Below, in pieces: positions 9,581 through 19,712 of a stretch of 35,173 bases of DNA. Where the stretch lies: assembly GCA_013286675.1 (NCBI GenBank), contig JABDFE010000008.1, forward strand, positions 1 to 35,173. Direction: 5' to 3'. Position 1 is the stretch's first letter. Every line of letters starts with the position of its first letter. The stretch comes from Chlamydiota bacterium. Its GTDB lineage: Bacteria > Chlamydiota > Chlamydiia > Chlamydiales > Rhabdochlamydiaceae. Under the pieces are notes generated by a model, which saw only the letters and a program-made list of their open reading frames with translations, ran no database searches and had not been told where the DNA came from. Made by a program: the position numbers and the translations under genes.

Positions 9581-10639
9581 TTAAGGTTTTTGTGCGAGGA
9601 TATAATGGCACGTTGTGACAAGGCCCTTACGATCAGCCTCGACAAACGCTTCGCCATCTAGGGTTAGACGGTCGAATAGCTTCTGGAAGTGGCGTGGCAG
9701 GATCTTACACTTGACGCACCCTTTGATGAGGCGAGTAGCCCATTTGAAGAGCGTGTCGGCTTTTTCAATGAGCGGTGCTTGAAGGCCGTTGATGCTGGCG
9801 TTTTCATTGATGAGGATTTTAAAGCCTGCTTTTTCCATTGCACGGGTAAAATCTTCGATGAGTGGAGTCCCAATCGCACCGATGAGCGGTTTAATACGGC
9901 GCATGAGGTCGGCATGCTCAGGGTTTTTAGGATCGTATTTATCGAGTTGGAACCAATCGAGACATGCGACTCGTCCTCCGGGTTTTAGAACACGGTAGAT
10001 GTCGGCAAAAAGCTTTTCGAGATCTTTAGAATAGCTGAAGACCTGAACTTGATAGACGGCGTTTAAAGTCCCATCTTTAAAAGGAAGCGGAAGCTTGTTA
10101 AGATCTCCCTGAATGAAATTTGTCTGTTTGGTGAGATTTTTACCGGTGGCGAAGCGTTTGGCGGCATCTAATTGATTCATATCGATGTTCATGCCTGTCA
10201 CATGCGCTCTTGTCTCAGTGGCAATGTGGCTGGCAATCCGTCCTCTTCCGCAGCCGATATCTAAAATATTTCCGCCCTCTTTGACGTTGAGGTCTCTCGC
10301 CATTTTCTTCTCAAAGAGCGTTTGATTAGCGATGATTCCTTTAGACATATCCATGATGGGAGGGATATACATCTTCTCAACTTGTCCAATAGCGCACAGG
10401 TGGTTGAGAACGCTGTAGTAGTCAACGAGCTTTTTCTGCACCTGATTGTAATAATCAGGACCCATGTCACGGATCAGCTCTTCTTCATTGGCCCAATCAT
10501 GGTTGTAGATGTTGTAGGAATTTAAGAAAGCATCGACTTTTTCTTGAGGTAGCGTATAGAGCGTTTTGAATGATTTTAGAATGGTTGAGAGTCTGTAGGC
10601 ATAGAAACTTAACTTGGTTTGCATAGCTTGCACTGGCAT
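9581..10639 (-). CDS. SAM-dependent methyltransferase, resembling sterol C-24 methyltransferases
   Basis: GGNILDIGCGRGRIASHIA motif I, VYQVQVFSYSKDLEKLFADIYRVLKPGGRVACLDW; N- and C-terminal layout SMT/Erg6-like. Confidence 0.75.
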   Translation of the reverse strand: MPVQAMQTKLSFYAYRLSTILKSFKTLYTLPQEKVDAFLNSYNIYNHDWANEEELIRDMGPDYYNQVQKKLVDYYSVLNHLCAIGQVEKMYIPPIMDMSKGIIANQTLFEKKMARDLNVKEGGNILDIGCGRGRIASHIATETRAHVTGMNIDMNQLDAAKRFATGKNLTKQTNFIQGDLNKLPLPFKDGTLNAVYQVQVFSYSKDLEKLFADIYRVLKPGGRVACLDWFQLDKYDPKNPEHADLMRRIKPLIGAIGTPLIEDFTRAMEKAGFKILINENASINGLQAPLIEKADTLFKWATRLIKGCVKCKILPRHFQKLFDRLTLDGEAFVEADRKGLVTTCHYILAQKP

Positions 10640-10680
10640 AAATCTCCTATTTAAGTTCTTTTTTTAAATTTTTTGAGAAT

Positions 10681-11148
10681 TTATATCAACAACATCCAGC
10701 AGGCCATGGCGATCATGGCGATATCTTCTGTGAGAGTCACGGTGGAAAGAGGGACATCCAAAACAGTTCCCATGCAGGCACATCGGATATCTAGTCCCCG
10801 TCTTAATGCCCCAATAACCCCGACTGCACCTACCCCCATGACAATGATGGTCAAGATATAGGTTAGAGTGGGAGCGGTAGATGAAAGATAGGCTAGCCCA
10901 AGGGCAAGTTCAATGAGCGGATAAATATAGGCATAGACTCGGAACTTTTTCGCGACCAAGTCATACATTTGGAAGCCTTCGGCAAATGACGATGGATGGA
11001 ATAATTTTAGCATCGCAAACTGGCAGAGAAAAAGCCCCATAAAATAGTGCATCCAGTCAATAAGACCGTTCTGGGTCAGAGCTGCTGCTCCTGCTGCTGC
11101 GACTAAGATTAAGGCAATTAAAGGCCAGTAACGTCCGATTTTGTCCAT
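10681..11148 (-). CDS. MauE/DoxX-like membrane protein
   Basis: Multiple TM segments; FHPSSFAEGFQMYDLVAKKFRVYAYIYPLIELALGLAYL; Cys-containing RRGLDIRCACMGT. Confidence 0.65.
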   Translation of the reverse strand: MDKIGRYWPLIALILVAAAGAAALTQNGLIDWMHYFMGLFLCQFAMLKLFHPSSFAEGFQMYDLVAKKFRVYAYIYPLIELALGLAYLSSTAPTLTYILTIIVMGVGAVGVIGALRRGLDIRCACMGTVLDVPLSTVTLTEDIAMIAMACWMLLI

Positions 11149-11251
11149 AACTTATGGTCACAAAAAATGAGACTATTTTAAAACAAAAAAATCACATTTC
11201 AAAAACTTTTCTTGAAATAATTCCCCATCCCTCTTAGAAGGAAGAAAAGGA

Positions 11252-11653
11252 GTGATTATGGAATTATCCATCTTTTTAGCTAAGTTACTAGGTGTTTATA
11301 TGTTGATTGTCGCGCTGGAATTAATAACACGCCGACATGAGTTTGAAAAATCAATCGTAGATTTCGCTGCTTGTAAGGGCTTGATCGTTTTTTCAGGTTC
11401 GGTTTCTCTAATCTTGGGCCTTGCCATTGTTATCGGGCACCCAATTTATGAAGTAAGCTTCCGCGGCCTTATTACTCTAATAGGATATCTCTTGATCCTC
11501 AGAGGAGTCTGGAGAATGGCATTCACTTCAAGTGTCCAGAAGAAGATGGCTGCTTGCTTCCATAAAGGCTATAAAGAGTGGTTAATTATCTTGATCATCC
11601 TAGGGATTTACCTGACTATCTCAGGATTTCATCTAGATATGATGTATCAATAA
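11252..11653 (+). CDS. Small integral membrane protein, unknown
   Basis: Hydrophobic ORF with RBS-like AAGGAG upstream and a terminator downstream. Confidence 0.6.
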   Translation: MIMELSIFLAKLLGVYMLIVALELITRRHEFEKSIVDFAACKGLIVFSGSVSLILGLAIVIGHPIYEVSFRGLITLIGYLLILRGVWRMAFTSSVQKKMAACFHKGYKEWLIILIILGIYLTISGFHLDMMYQ

Positions 11654-11663
11654 TTGATCTATG

Positions 11664-11694
11664 ACCCGTCCTAGTCGATTTAGGACGGGTTTTC
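11664..11694 (+). terminator. Rho-independent terminator
   Basis: ACCCGTCCTA-gtcgatt-TAGGACGGGT followed by TTT. Confidence 0.75.
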
Positions 11695-11724
11695 TTCTTT
11701 AATTCCAGTTAAAAGGAACTTTCT

Positions 11725-12282
11725 ATGAAAAAAACCGACGTCATTATCTATTTTCGAGATATGCCAAAAAACCGGAAATACTGGGGAAGGTTTTTCATCA
11801 TAGGGGTTCTGATGATTATTCTAGGCTTTTTCGCGATCGGTTATGCGGGATGGGCAACAGAGTTTACTGTGATCTTACTGGGGGTTTTGCTTGCTGTTGC
11901 AGGTGTTTTGCAAGTGATCAGCAGCTCATTATCTAAACAATGGACAGGGTTTTCTCATTCGCTACTCATGGGACTTTTCTATACCTTTGCTGGGATTTTT
12001 TGCATCCTCAAACCCGTCCAAGGCGCAGAAGGCCTGACTTTGCTGATCGCCGCTCTGCTATTAATCGGAGGTTCGTTTCGATTGGTAAATGCCCTCTATC
12101 ACCGGTTCGACTATTGGGGACTAGTCGTCTTCAGCGGACTGATCTCCATTGGCTTAGGAATCTTAATTTTTGCTGAGTGGCCTAGCTCAAGCTTCTGGGT
12201 AATCGGCGTTTTTATCGGTGTCGATTTGCTTCTAGTCGGCTGGTCTTGGGTCTTGCTTTCGCTGGCTGCTAGAAAATCGTAA
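11725..12282 (+). CDS. HdeD/DUF308-like membrane protein
   Basis: Six-TM pattern IGVLMIILGFFAIGYAGWATEFTVILLGVLLAVAGVLQV ... FAGIFCILKPVQGAEGLTLLIAALLLIGG. Confidence 0.8.
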   Translation: MKKTDVIIYFRDMPKNRKYWGRFFIIGVLMIILGFFAIGYAGWATEFTVILLGVLLAVAGVLQVISSSLSKQWTGFSHSLLMGLFYTFAGIFCILKPVQGAEGLTLLIAALLLIGGSFRLVNALYHRFDYWGLVVFSGLISIGLGILIFAEWPSSSFWVIGVFIGVDLLLVGWSWVLLSLAARKS

Positions 12283-12286
12283 GCAT

Positions 12287-12796
12287 TTACTTTCCAAAGA
12301 ATAGATGGCGCATTTTAGCCGGCCCGATCTTGAATGTCAGTTCTTGGAATGTCACGAAGATAAAGAGCAGCATCAGATAATAGGCCTGGATGGAAATGAA
12401 GAGATTCCAATTCAACTGATCGATGAATAAATTCAAGTCTTCTCTGAACCCGCCATCAGTCTTGAAAAGAAACGGAACCAAACGAATTGCAAGCCTAACG
12501 ATTAGAAGAAGCACCCAGTAAATCGCTGTTTTCCAAACAATGTTGTAGGCCAGCGGTCTTTTTCTAAAAAGATGGGTCAAAGGTAAATGATCGACAACGA
12601 GTACAATCTTTGCAATCAATGCAGCAGCGATTGCGACTTCTAAAAAACCAAAAGGCGTAATTCCGCTTCTCCTAAAAAGAAAGCTTTCTGTCCAATTAAT
12701 CAGTGTGAAAGAGACGAGAAAAAAGAGAAAAATGGGTAGCACATGAAAAAACTCTCTCTTAATCACAAGCAATAGACGCATCAATTTTTTTGTCAT
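12287..12796 (-). CDS. Integral membrane protein, unknown
   Basis: Hydrophobic segments; start overlaps the MBL stop by 4 nt. Confidence 0.65.
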   Translation of the reverse strand: MTKKLMRLLLVIKREFFHVLPIFLFFLVSFTLINWTESFLFRRSGITPFGFLEVAIAAALIAKIVLVVDHLPLTHLFRKRPLAYNIVWKTAIYWVLLLIVRLAIRLVPFLFKTDGGFREDLNLFIDQLNWNLFISIQAYYLMLLFIFVTFQELTFKIGPAKMRHLFFGK

Positions 12797-13485
12797 AAAT
12801 TGATTTTCATCCCATCATATCCTATTAGAATCTCAACGTTGTACTTTTTTCCAAGGGCAAGAAGCTTTGCTTTACTTGCCTTAGGGTAGGAAAAAAACCA
12901 GCTTCCAAAATGGACAAAGAGGATTTTTTTAGTAAACGGCCGGAAAAGACGGATCAAATTCGGAATTCCATTGTGGCCGAAAAGTTTTTTTGTCTTAGCA
13001 TCTTTTCTAATCATCCCTCCTTCTCGAAGAAAACTGCCGTCGGTGATGATTAAATCGACTCGGTCGAAAAGATGGTGGTATTTCTTATCGATCCAGACGA
13101 GATCTCCCGTGTATAAAATCGATTTTCGTCCTTTTTTTATCAAGTAGGCCTGGGATTTGACGTGCTTGCTATGATGTGTGGGAATCGGAGTAATCGAATA
13201 CGGACCCAATTTTCTTTTCTTGCCAAGAATTTGAGTTCCTCTTGCCTTTTCAGGAGCAAATAGCACTGCCTTGGTAGCAGGATTCTCCTGCTGGCCCCGG
13301 CGGATAAAATAGGCATGGTCCGGATGCAAATGGGTGATCAATATCCATTTGGGATGGTATTTAAGATACGATTTCTCACCTAGATCTATCAGCAATGTCT
13401 TGTCGATCAATAAACCGCTTTGTTTAACGTGGCGAGGAAGAGATTTGTCGATCTCCCCTTTTGTCCCTAAAATTTTAATCTTCAC
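12793..13485 (-). CDS. MBL-fold metallo-hydrolase
   Basis: ILITHLHPDHAYF (HxHxDH), ILYTGDLVWIDKK, LIITDGSF, FVHFGSW. The ORF track starts at 13611, but GTG at 13485 (VKIKILGTKGEIDKS) fits better because it only slightly overlaps the upstream gene. Confidence 0.85.
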   Translation of the reverse strand: MKIKILGTKGEIDKSLPRHVKQSGLLIDKTLLIDLGEKSYLKYHPKWILITHLHPDHAYFIRRGQQENPATKAVLFAPEKARGTQILGKKRKLGPYSITPIPTHHSKHVKSQAYLIKKGRKSILYTGDLVWIDKKYHHLFDRVDLIITDGSFLREGGMIRKDAKTKKLFGHNGIPNLIRLFRPFTKKILFVHFGSWFFSYPKASKAKLLALGKKYNVEILIGYDGMKINL

Positions 13486-14941
13486 AATAAAAGCTTTCCC
13501 AGCCGCCTCCGAGGGCCTTATATAGAACAACGAGATCAAGAAGCTTGGCTGTATCGCTTTTAAGTACATCCTGCTGAGATTCATTGAGCTGACGTTCCGA
13601 ATCAAGCACATTTAAAAGACTGATCAGTCCTTTGGAATTTCTCTGCTGGCTTAAAACGACGATATCTTGATATCTGTCGGTTGCTTCTCTTCTTTCCTTG
13701 CTGGTTTTGAGATCTTGGGTGAAAGCGACAATGGCAGACTCAGCCTCTTCGAGAGCGTGTAAAACAGCCTGCTGATAACTGAAGGCAGTTGCTTCTGTCT
13801 CCGCTCGTTTGAGTTTTAAGTTCCCCCACAGACGGCCGCCTTGAAAGACCGGCATGGTGATGCCGCCACCAATTGACCAGGTTCTGCTTCCCCAATTGAA
13901 AAGATTTTTTAGCATAAGAGATTGAAATCCTCCATCTCCTAACAATGTGACGGTCGGGAAAAAATTAGCCACAGCAACACCAACATTGGCCGTTGCCACC
14001 GCTAGACTCCGCTCAACACGACGGATATCAGGTCTTCTGCGTAAAAGATCGGAACGGAGCCCGACAGCTATCGTGTCCGGAGCTGTAGGAAGAGGCTGCG
14101 GTGCTTTGAGCTCTTCTACGAGTGTTTCTGGAACAGCCCCTATCAATACAGAGAGTGTATAGATGTTCCGATAGATCTCTGCTTCGATATCGGGAAGTAA
14201 TGCTTTTTCAGAGGCTAGAGTCGCTCTGATATTCTCATCATCGAGACGGCTGACATAGCCAGCATCTAACTGTTTATGCACGAGGACGGCTTTCTTTTCT
14301 AAAATGACGATATTTTCTTCGATCAGCTTCGACTTTTGCTGAGAACTTCTCAGTTCCATGTAATTGCGTGCGATTTCTGCCATGACAGAAAGAAGTACAT
14401 CGCTTCGTTGTTCAAGGCTTACCCCGATCAAGGCACTGGCAGCTTCGACACTTCGGCGTGTCTTTCCAAAAAGATCGATCTCCCATGTCGCATCAAAAAG
14501 CGCATCATAGAGCGATTGATTTTGGGGAAATTGAGGATTGAACGGCAATCCTGTCGAAGGAGAAATCGTGCCTGGGAGATTTCCCACACTGGGCTGGCTG
14601 GCAAATAGAGGGCCATTCTGACTATAGTGGGTCTTCGTAGCATTGACATCCGCGCCGATCTGCGGGAAGAAAGAAGATGCGGCGATCTGACGGTATGCCC
14701 TGGCCACTAAAATGTTCGAATTGGCAATCAGTACATCGTTGTTGTATTCGGCTGCCATCTCAATATATTTTGTCAACAATGGATCTTCAAAAACATCCCA
14801 CCATTTGATCAAAGGCGCATCTGAAGAAGCAACGGGGCTTTCCGAAGTCCATGTGTCTGCGACGTCATCTTCCGGGGGATGGTAATTCGGACCGACTGCA
14901 CAGCCAGCTAAAAAAATGATAAGTCCTATGTATTTTTTCAC
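13475..14941 (-). CDS. RND/ABC efflux outer membrane lipoprotein (NodT/TolC family)
   Basis: MKKYIGLIIFLAGCAVGPNYHPP lipobox; LPTAPDTIAVGLRSDLLRRRPDIRRVERSLAVATANVGVAVANFFPTVTLLG. Confidence 0.95.
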   Translation of the reverse strand: MKKYIGLIIFLAGCAVGPNYHPPEDDVADTWTSESPVASSDAPLIKWWDVFEDPLLTKYIEMAAEYNNDVLIANSNILVARAYRQIAASSFFPQIGADVNATKTHYSQNGPLFASQPSVGNLPGTISPSTGLPFNPQFPQNQSLYDALFDATWEIDLFGKTRRSVEAASALIGVSLEQRSDVLLSVMAEIARNYMELRSSQQKSKLIEENIVILEKKAVLVHKQLDAGYVSRLDDENIRATLASEKALLPDIEAEIYRNIYTLSVLIGAVPETLVEELKAPQPLPTAPDTIAVGLRSDLLRRRPDIRRVERSLAVATANVGVAVANFFPTVTLLGDGGFQSLMLKNLFNWGSRTWSIGGGITMPVFQGGRLWGNLKLKRAETEATAFSYQQAVLHALEEAESAIVAFTQDLKTSKERREATDRYQDIVVLSQQRNSKGLISLLNVLDSERQLNESQQDVLKSDTAKLLDLVVLYKALGGGWESFYCED

Positions 14942-16047
14942 TGTAACCTCCTACGAAAACATAGATCGGCCCCGACGGTAGTAACGAAGCCGATAATGAG
15001 CAAAGGCCAAATATTGGAAAAAACAATCCTACCCGGCATTGCTTTGAGAAAAAGACCCTTTGAAATAATCAGAAAAAACTTCAGCGGGATGCCATTCGTA
15101 AACGGCTGCAGCCATGTCGGCATATTTTCTACCGGAGTCGCAAAGCCCGATAGAAGCACAGAGGGCATCATAAAGATAAATGTCCCTAGCATCGCCTGCT
15201 GTTGCGTCGTTGAAAGGGAAGAGATAAAAAGGCCGATGCCGCTGATCGAAGTCACAAAAATAATCAGGCTGCCCATATACAGCAGCAGAGAACCGGTGAA
15301 AGGAACTCCCAAGACCAATGTCCCGATCGTAAACATGAACATCCCTTCGAGAAAACCAATGATAATACCGGGGACAAGCTTTCCTACGAGAATTTCCCAA
15401 GGAACAAGCGGAGAAACAAGAAGCTGATCAAACGTTCCTAGCTCTCTTTCTCTTGCCACCGACTGCGTCGTCACGACAAGACAGGTGAGCATTGACAAAA
15501 CACCCACTAAACAGGGGATGTTATACCAGAAATACTGCGTGTTGGGATTGAACCAAAAACGCGGGACAAGTTCAACATTCTGGATGGCAAGCTCAGCTTG
15601 TGCCGTGTAATCGTTGTTGAATCGGTTGATGATCTGGTTAGTATAGCCTGCGACAATCTGCGCCGTGTTCGTTTTTCTTCCATCGAAGATCAGCTGAACT
15701 ACTGCAGGTTTCTTTGCATCGATGTTGCGGGAAAATTGCTGGTCGATCGAGACCACCATGACGCCTTTTTGCAGATCGATGAAGGGACCGATCTCTTCGA
15801 CTCCCTTCAAAAAGATGATCTTGTTATTAAAAATCTTGGTCCCGAAAAATCTCTCGACTAAATAAAATCCCTGCTCGCCCGCATCACGGTTGAGAATACC
15901 GATCGGCACATCTTTGACATCGAGTGTTGCTGCAAAGGTAAAGATCACCAGCTGGAAGATCGGCGGAAGCAAGATCGAAATGCGAACCTTGGGGTCCCGC
16001 AGTACCATCAGCAGTTCTTTCCAGATGAGCGCTAAAATCTTCTTCAA
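14938..16047 (-). CDS. ABC-2 type transporter permease (YbhR/YhhJ-like)
   Basis: RISILLPPIFQLVIFTFAATLDVKDVPIGILNRD ... RERELGTFDQLLVSPLVPWEILVGKLVPG. Confidence 0.92.
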   Translation of the reverse strand: MKKILALIWKELLMVLRDPKVRISILLPPIFQLVIFTFAATLDVKDVPIGILNRDAGEQGFYLVERFFGTKIFNNKIIFLKGVEEIGPFIDLQKGVMVVSIDQQFSRNIDAKKPAVVQLIFDGRKTNTAQIVAGYTNQIINRFNNDYTAQAELAIQNVELVPRFWFNPNTQYFWYNIPCLVGVLSMLTCLVVTTQSVARERELGTFDQLLVSPLVPWEILVGKLVPGIIIGFLEGMFMFTIGTLVLGVPFTGSLLLYMGSLIIFVTSISGIGLFISSLSTTQQQAMLGTFIFMMPSVLLSGFATPVENMPTWLQPFTNGIPLKFFLIISKGLFLKAMPGRIVFSNIWPLLIIGFVTTVGADLCFRRRLQ

Positions 16048-17204
16048 TCTAACCTCTTGGCTGTTTTAGAAGCGGTGATGAGGAAAAAGATCAGCCCAAT
16101 GCCAACAATTGGGATCATATCTAAAAAAAGCAAAGGCCAGACATTGCCGACTAAGAAAAGACTCTGCAGGCTTTGTACGAAATACTTGGCAGGAACGATA
16201 TACGTCAAGACCTGGATCCAATGCGGCATACTGTGGATCTCAAAGAGAAAGCCCGATAAAATATAGGCGGGTAAAAAAGCCGTAACGAGAGTGATCTGAG
16301 AAGCAAAAATCTGATTCTTCGTGATCGTCGAGATCATCAATCCAAGGCCTAACGAGCAGAATAAAAACAGCGCGGAGACCATGAGTAGCACAAGAAAAGA
16401 TCCCCGAAGTGGCAGATCATAAAAAACAATCGAGAGAAAGACGCAGATGATCATCGAGATCATCCCTAAACAAAAATACGGGATTACCTTAGCCCAGACA
16501 AGTTCCCAAATACTCACCGTCGTTGACATCAATGCTTCCATCGTTCCTCTCTCCCACTCTCTTGCGACAACGAGAGCTGTTAAAAGAGAACCAATCAGTG
16601 TCATGATAATCGCCAGTGATCCAGAAAGAAGGAAAAATCTGCTCTCTAACTGCTCGTTGTACCAAAACCTTGGGTCTGAAGAGATCAGTTGCGTCTGGGT
16701 TTGTTTTCCTTGTGATATCGCCTCTTGCGCCAGCCAATTGCCAAAAACCCCTTGCGCATAATTTTGGACAAAGAGTGCTGTGTTGGTCTCGCTGGCATCT
16801 GCAATCACCTGGATAGGTGCTGTTTTATCTGGACGGTTGCGATACTGGGTAAAGTACGAAGGCACGATGAACATCCCCCGGATAGCTCCGCTCGTCAGAT
16901 CGTCGTGCAGATCTCTACGATCTCGAACGATTTTAACTTCAAAATATCTCGAATCCGTCAGCGATTTGGCAAAGCTCTGGCTATCCGGAGCCGTATCTTC
17001 CATCACGAGTCCTACTCTCAAATGGTCTAAATCAAGTGATACTCCAGAGCCGTAGAGAAAAATCAGCAAGAGCGGCAAAAAGACAGTGATCAAAAGACTG
17101 CTCGGATCGCGGATGATCTGGAAGAATTCTTTGACCATGAGCGCGCGCATCCTGCGCGCTCTTCCCTTCTTTGCTTCTTCTATCCACTCTTCTCTACTTG
17201 TCAT
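16044..17204 (-). CDS. ABC-2 type transporter permease (YbhS-like)
   Basis: MRALMVKEFFQIIRDPSSLLITVFLPLLLIFLYGSGVSLD ... REWERGTMEALMSTTVSIWELVWAKVIPY. Confidence 0.92.
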   Translation of the reverse strand: MTSREEWIEEAKKGRARRMRALMVKEFFQIIRDPSSLLITVFLPLLLIFLYGSGVSLDLDHLRVGLVMEDTAPDSQSFAKSLTDSRYFEVKIVRDRRDLHDDLTSGAIRGMFIVPSYFTQYRNRPDKTAPIQVIADASETNTALFVQNYAQGVFGNWLAQEAISQGKQTQTQLISSDPRFWYNEQLESRFFLLSGSLAIIMTLIGSLLTALVVAREWERGTMEALMSTTVSIWELVWAKVIPYFCLGMISMIICVFLSIVFYDLPLRGSFLVLLMVSALFLFCSLGLGLMISTITKNQIFASQITLVTAFLPAYILSGFLFEIHSMPHWIQVLTYIVPAKYFVQSLQSLFLVGNVWPLLFLDMIPIVGIGLIFFLITASKTAKRLD

Positions 17205-18888
17205 GATTTTCTATCATTTGTATGAATGCATCTTCTAGTGTTGGGTTAGGGTTTTGATCCGATTTGATTTTGTTTTTCAGAGCACCTGGCGTATCCATCT
17301 GGATGATCTCTCCCCCATAAATCAACGCAATCTGGTCGCAATATTCCGCTTCGCTCATAAAGTGGGTCGTGATCATGATCGTCACTCCTTTACCCACAAG
17401 ACCATTGATGTGGTTCCAGAACTCTCGCCTAGTGATCGGATCGACTCCGGAGGTCGGTTCATCCAAAAAAAGAACTTCAGGATGGTGCATGTTAGCGCAC
17501 GCTAAACTCAGGCGCTGTTTGAAACCCAGCGGCAGCGTTTCAGAAGAATGATCCAAAAATGGCTGTAAGTTAAACACTTCGATCATCTCATCAATCGCAG
17601 CTTTTTTCTCAGAGGTCGTCAGATTATAGATCCCAGCAAAAAATTCGAGGTTTTGCCTGACACTCAAGTTTCCATAGAGTGAAAACTTTTGCGCCATGTA
17701 GCCAAGCCTTGCCCGCGCCTTTGCTGGAGCCCTCAAAAGATCAAGACCATTGACAAACGCCTCTCCAGAGGTGGGTTTTAAAAGACCGCACAACATTTTA
17801 AATGTCGTTGTTTTCCCTGCGCCGTTAGGACCTAAAAGCCCAAAGATCTCTCCCTTTTTCACCGTTAAAGAAATCCCATCCACTGCGATAAATGGCCCAA
17901 ACTGCTTTCTTAAGTGTTCTGCGATGATCGCTGGCTTGTCGTCATTTATAACAACCGGAGCAAGATCGGCTAGCTCCGACTCCCCTCCAGGGCCTCCACC
18001 TAAAATATCGATAAAAGCATCTTCGAACCGCGGCTGCACGCTTTCTAATTTCGCGCCTTTCACCTCGATTCCTTTTTCTCGAACGACAATCCTTAAATCC
18101 CGCCCTTGGATCACCCCATCCATCACATTTTTGTCTTTCAACAGCTCAAATAGCAGTTTACGACGGTCTCCTTCAATGTTGGTGACCTCAAAAACCCTTC
18201 CTTCAACCCGCTCCGTCAGTTTTTTAGGATCTCCGCTGTAAAGAAGTTTTCCTTCGCTCAGCAGTAGAACCATATCGCACTTTTCTGCCTCATCTAAATA
18301 CGCTGTGCTCCACAAGACGGAGATCCCTTCGCCTAGCAAAACATTGACCATTTTCCACAGCTCTTGCCTAGAAATCGGATCGACGCCGACACTCGGTTCA
18401 TCGAGCAGAAGAAACGCCGGCGTTTTGATCAGTGCACAAGCCAGCCCTAGTTTCTGTTTCATTCCCCCGGAGAGATTCTTTGCTAGAAACCCTGTAAAGT
18501 CTTTAAGACCTGTAAACCCGAGCAATTTTTCACACGTTGCCTCTTTTTCCTTTCCAAGCACGTTTCTTAAGTTGGCGTAGAGATCGAGATTTTGCTGAAC
18601 CGTGAGATCTTCATATAGCCCGAACTTTTGCGGCATGTAGCCCGTCAAGTAGTGGATAAATTCCGCATCTTTAATCGTATCGTATCCTTCAACCGTGATG
18701 CTCCCCGCTGTAGGCTTTAAAAGCCCTGCCATCAAACGGATCAGCGTTGTTTTCCCAGCCCCGTCAGGACCGACAAGGCCGATGATTTTTCCCTTTGAAA
18801 TGGAGACGTTAATGTTGTCTAACGCAGGAGGCTCCTCAGGAGAGAACAGCTTGGTGAGATCCTGAATCTCGACGAGTGCTTCACTCAT
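17194..18888 (-). CDS. ABC transporter with two fused ATPase domains (YbhF-like)
   Basis: Two Walker A (GPDGAGKTT, GPNGAGKTT), signature LSGGMKQKLGLA and degenerate LPLGFKQRLSLA, two Walker B (LLLDEPSVGVDP, LFLDEPTSGVDP). Confidence 0.95.
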   Translation of the reverse strand: MSEALVEIQDLTKLFSPEEPPALDNINVSISKGKIIGLVGPDGAGKTTLIRLMAGLLKPTAGSITVEGYDTIKDAEFIHYLTGYMPQKFGLYEDLTVQQNLDLYANLRNVLGKEKEATCEKLLGFTGLKDFTGFLAKNLSGGMKQKLGLACALIKTPAFLLLDEPSVGVDPISRQELWKMVNVLLGEGISVLWSTAYLDEAEKCDMVLLLSEGKLLYSGDPKKLTERVEGRVFEVTNIEGDRRKLLFELLKDKNVMDGVIQGRDLRIVVREKGIEVKGAKLESVQPRFEDAFIDILGGGPGGESELADLAPVVINDDKPAIIAEHLRKQFGPFIAVDGISLTVKKGEIFGLLGPNGAGKTTTFKMLCGLLKPTSGEAFVNGLDLLRAPAKARARLGYMAQKFSLYGNLSVRQNLEFFAGIYNLTTSEKKAAIDEMIEVFNLQPFLDHSSETLPLGFKQRLSLACANMHHPEVLFLDEPTSGVDPITRREFWNHINGLVGKGVTIMITTHFMSEAEYCDQIALIYGGEIIQMDTPGALKNKIKSDQNPNPTLEDAFIQMIENHDK

Positions 18889-19712
18889 TTGATCTTCAAT
18901 TTTACAGTTACTGGCATCCCTTGCACGAGCTGATTGTCAGGATTATCTGCATAGACACGGATGCGGTAGACTAGATCTGTTCTTAGCTGCGTCGATTCCA
19001 CTGTTTTAGGAGTAAATTCAGCGACCGGAGAGATAAAACCCACCGTCCCAGAATATTTCCTTCCCGTATCAGTGTAAACTTCTGCCACCATGCCGTAGTA
19101 GACTTTTCCAAGTTCTGGCTCGCTCACAAACGCCCGGATCCAAACCGGCGAGCTCACAGAGAGCGTATAAACGGGATCAGCAGGATTGACCACCGTTCCT
19201 GGTTCACGGATCCGCGTTAATATAATCCCATTTGTCGGTGCGTAAGCTTTGGTGTAACTTAAGTTGTCTTTAGCAACTTCGATGCTAGCCTCGGCAGATT
19301 CTAAATCTGCAATGAGCTGATCACGTTTGGCTCCCGCATTATCGAGATCTTCTTGAGAAACCGCTCCAATGCCAATCAGTTCCAAACGGCGCTTAAGCAA
19401 GATATTCGCGTTATCTAAATTGGCTTTGACCGATTCTGCGTTTGCTAAAGCTTCTTTGAGCTGGCTGTCATAGGGCGTATCGTCCATTGTACACATCAAA
19501 GTCCCCTCAGGAACCTTGTCGCCTTCTTCAAAGATCAATTGTTTGACTTGTCCGCTGACCCTAAAACCGATATCCACCTGACGGACATCGACATTTCCAT
19601 AAAGAGTAATGTGGCTGACATCTTTTTTTTCTTCGTAAGCACGATCGATTAGAACAATAATAATGACTGTCAAAGCTAGAATAACAATTGCAATCAGAAT
19701 GTTTTTTTTCAT
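18885..19712 (-). CDS. HlyD/MFP periplasmic adaptor
   Basis: Single N-terminal TM; GNVDVRQVDIGFRVSGQVKQLIFEEGDKVPEGTLMCTMDDTPYDSQL; PTNGIILTRIREPGTVV. Confidence 0.93.
   Translation of the reverse strand: MKKNILIAIVILALTVIIIVLIDRAYEEKKDVSHITLYGNVDVRQVDIGFRVSGQVKQLIFEEGDKVPEGTLMCTMDDTPYDSQLKEALANAESVKANLDNANILLKRRLELIGIGAVSQEDLDNAGAKRDQLIADLESAEASIEVAKDNLSYTKAYAPTNGIILTRIREPGTVVNPADPVYTLSVSSPVWIRAFVSEPELGKVYYGMVAEVYTDTGRKYSGTVGFISPVAEFTPKTVESTQLRTDLVYRIRVYADNPDNQLVQGMPVTVKLKIK

Noticed and set aside
12793-13611. ORF-track start of the MBL hydrolase at 13611
   Set aside because: The N-terminal ~42 aa overlap the OMP gene in another frame; GTG at 13485 is more plausible.
14996-15427. 143-aa plus-strand ORF (and 15029..15400 minus-strand alternative frame)
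   Set aside because: Overlap the ABC-2 permease with conserved motifs; no domain signal of their own.
17750-18241. 163-aa plus-strand ORF
   Set aside because: Entirely antisense to the well-supported dual-ATPase ABC gene; shadow ORF of low-complexity composition.
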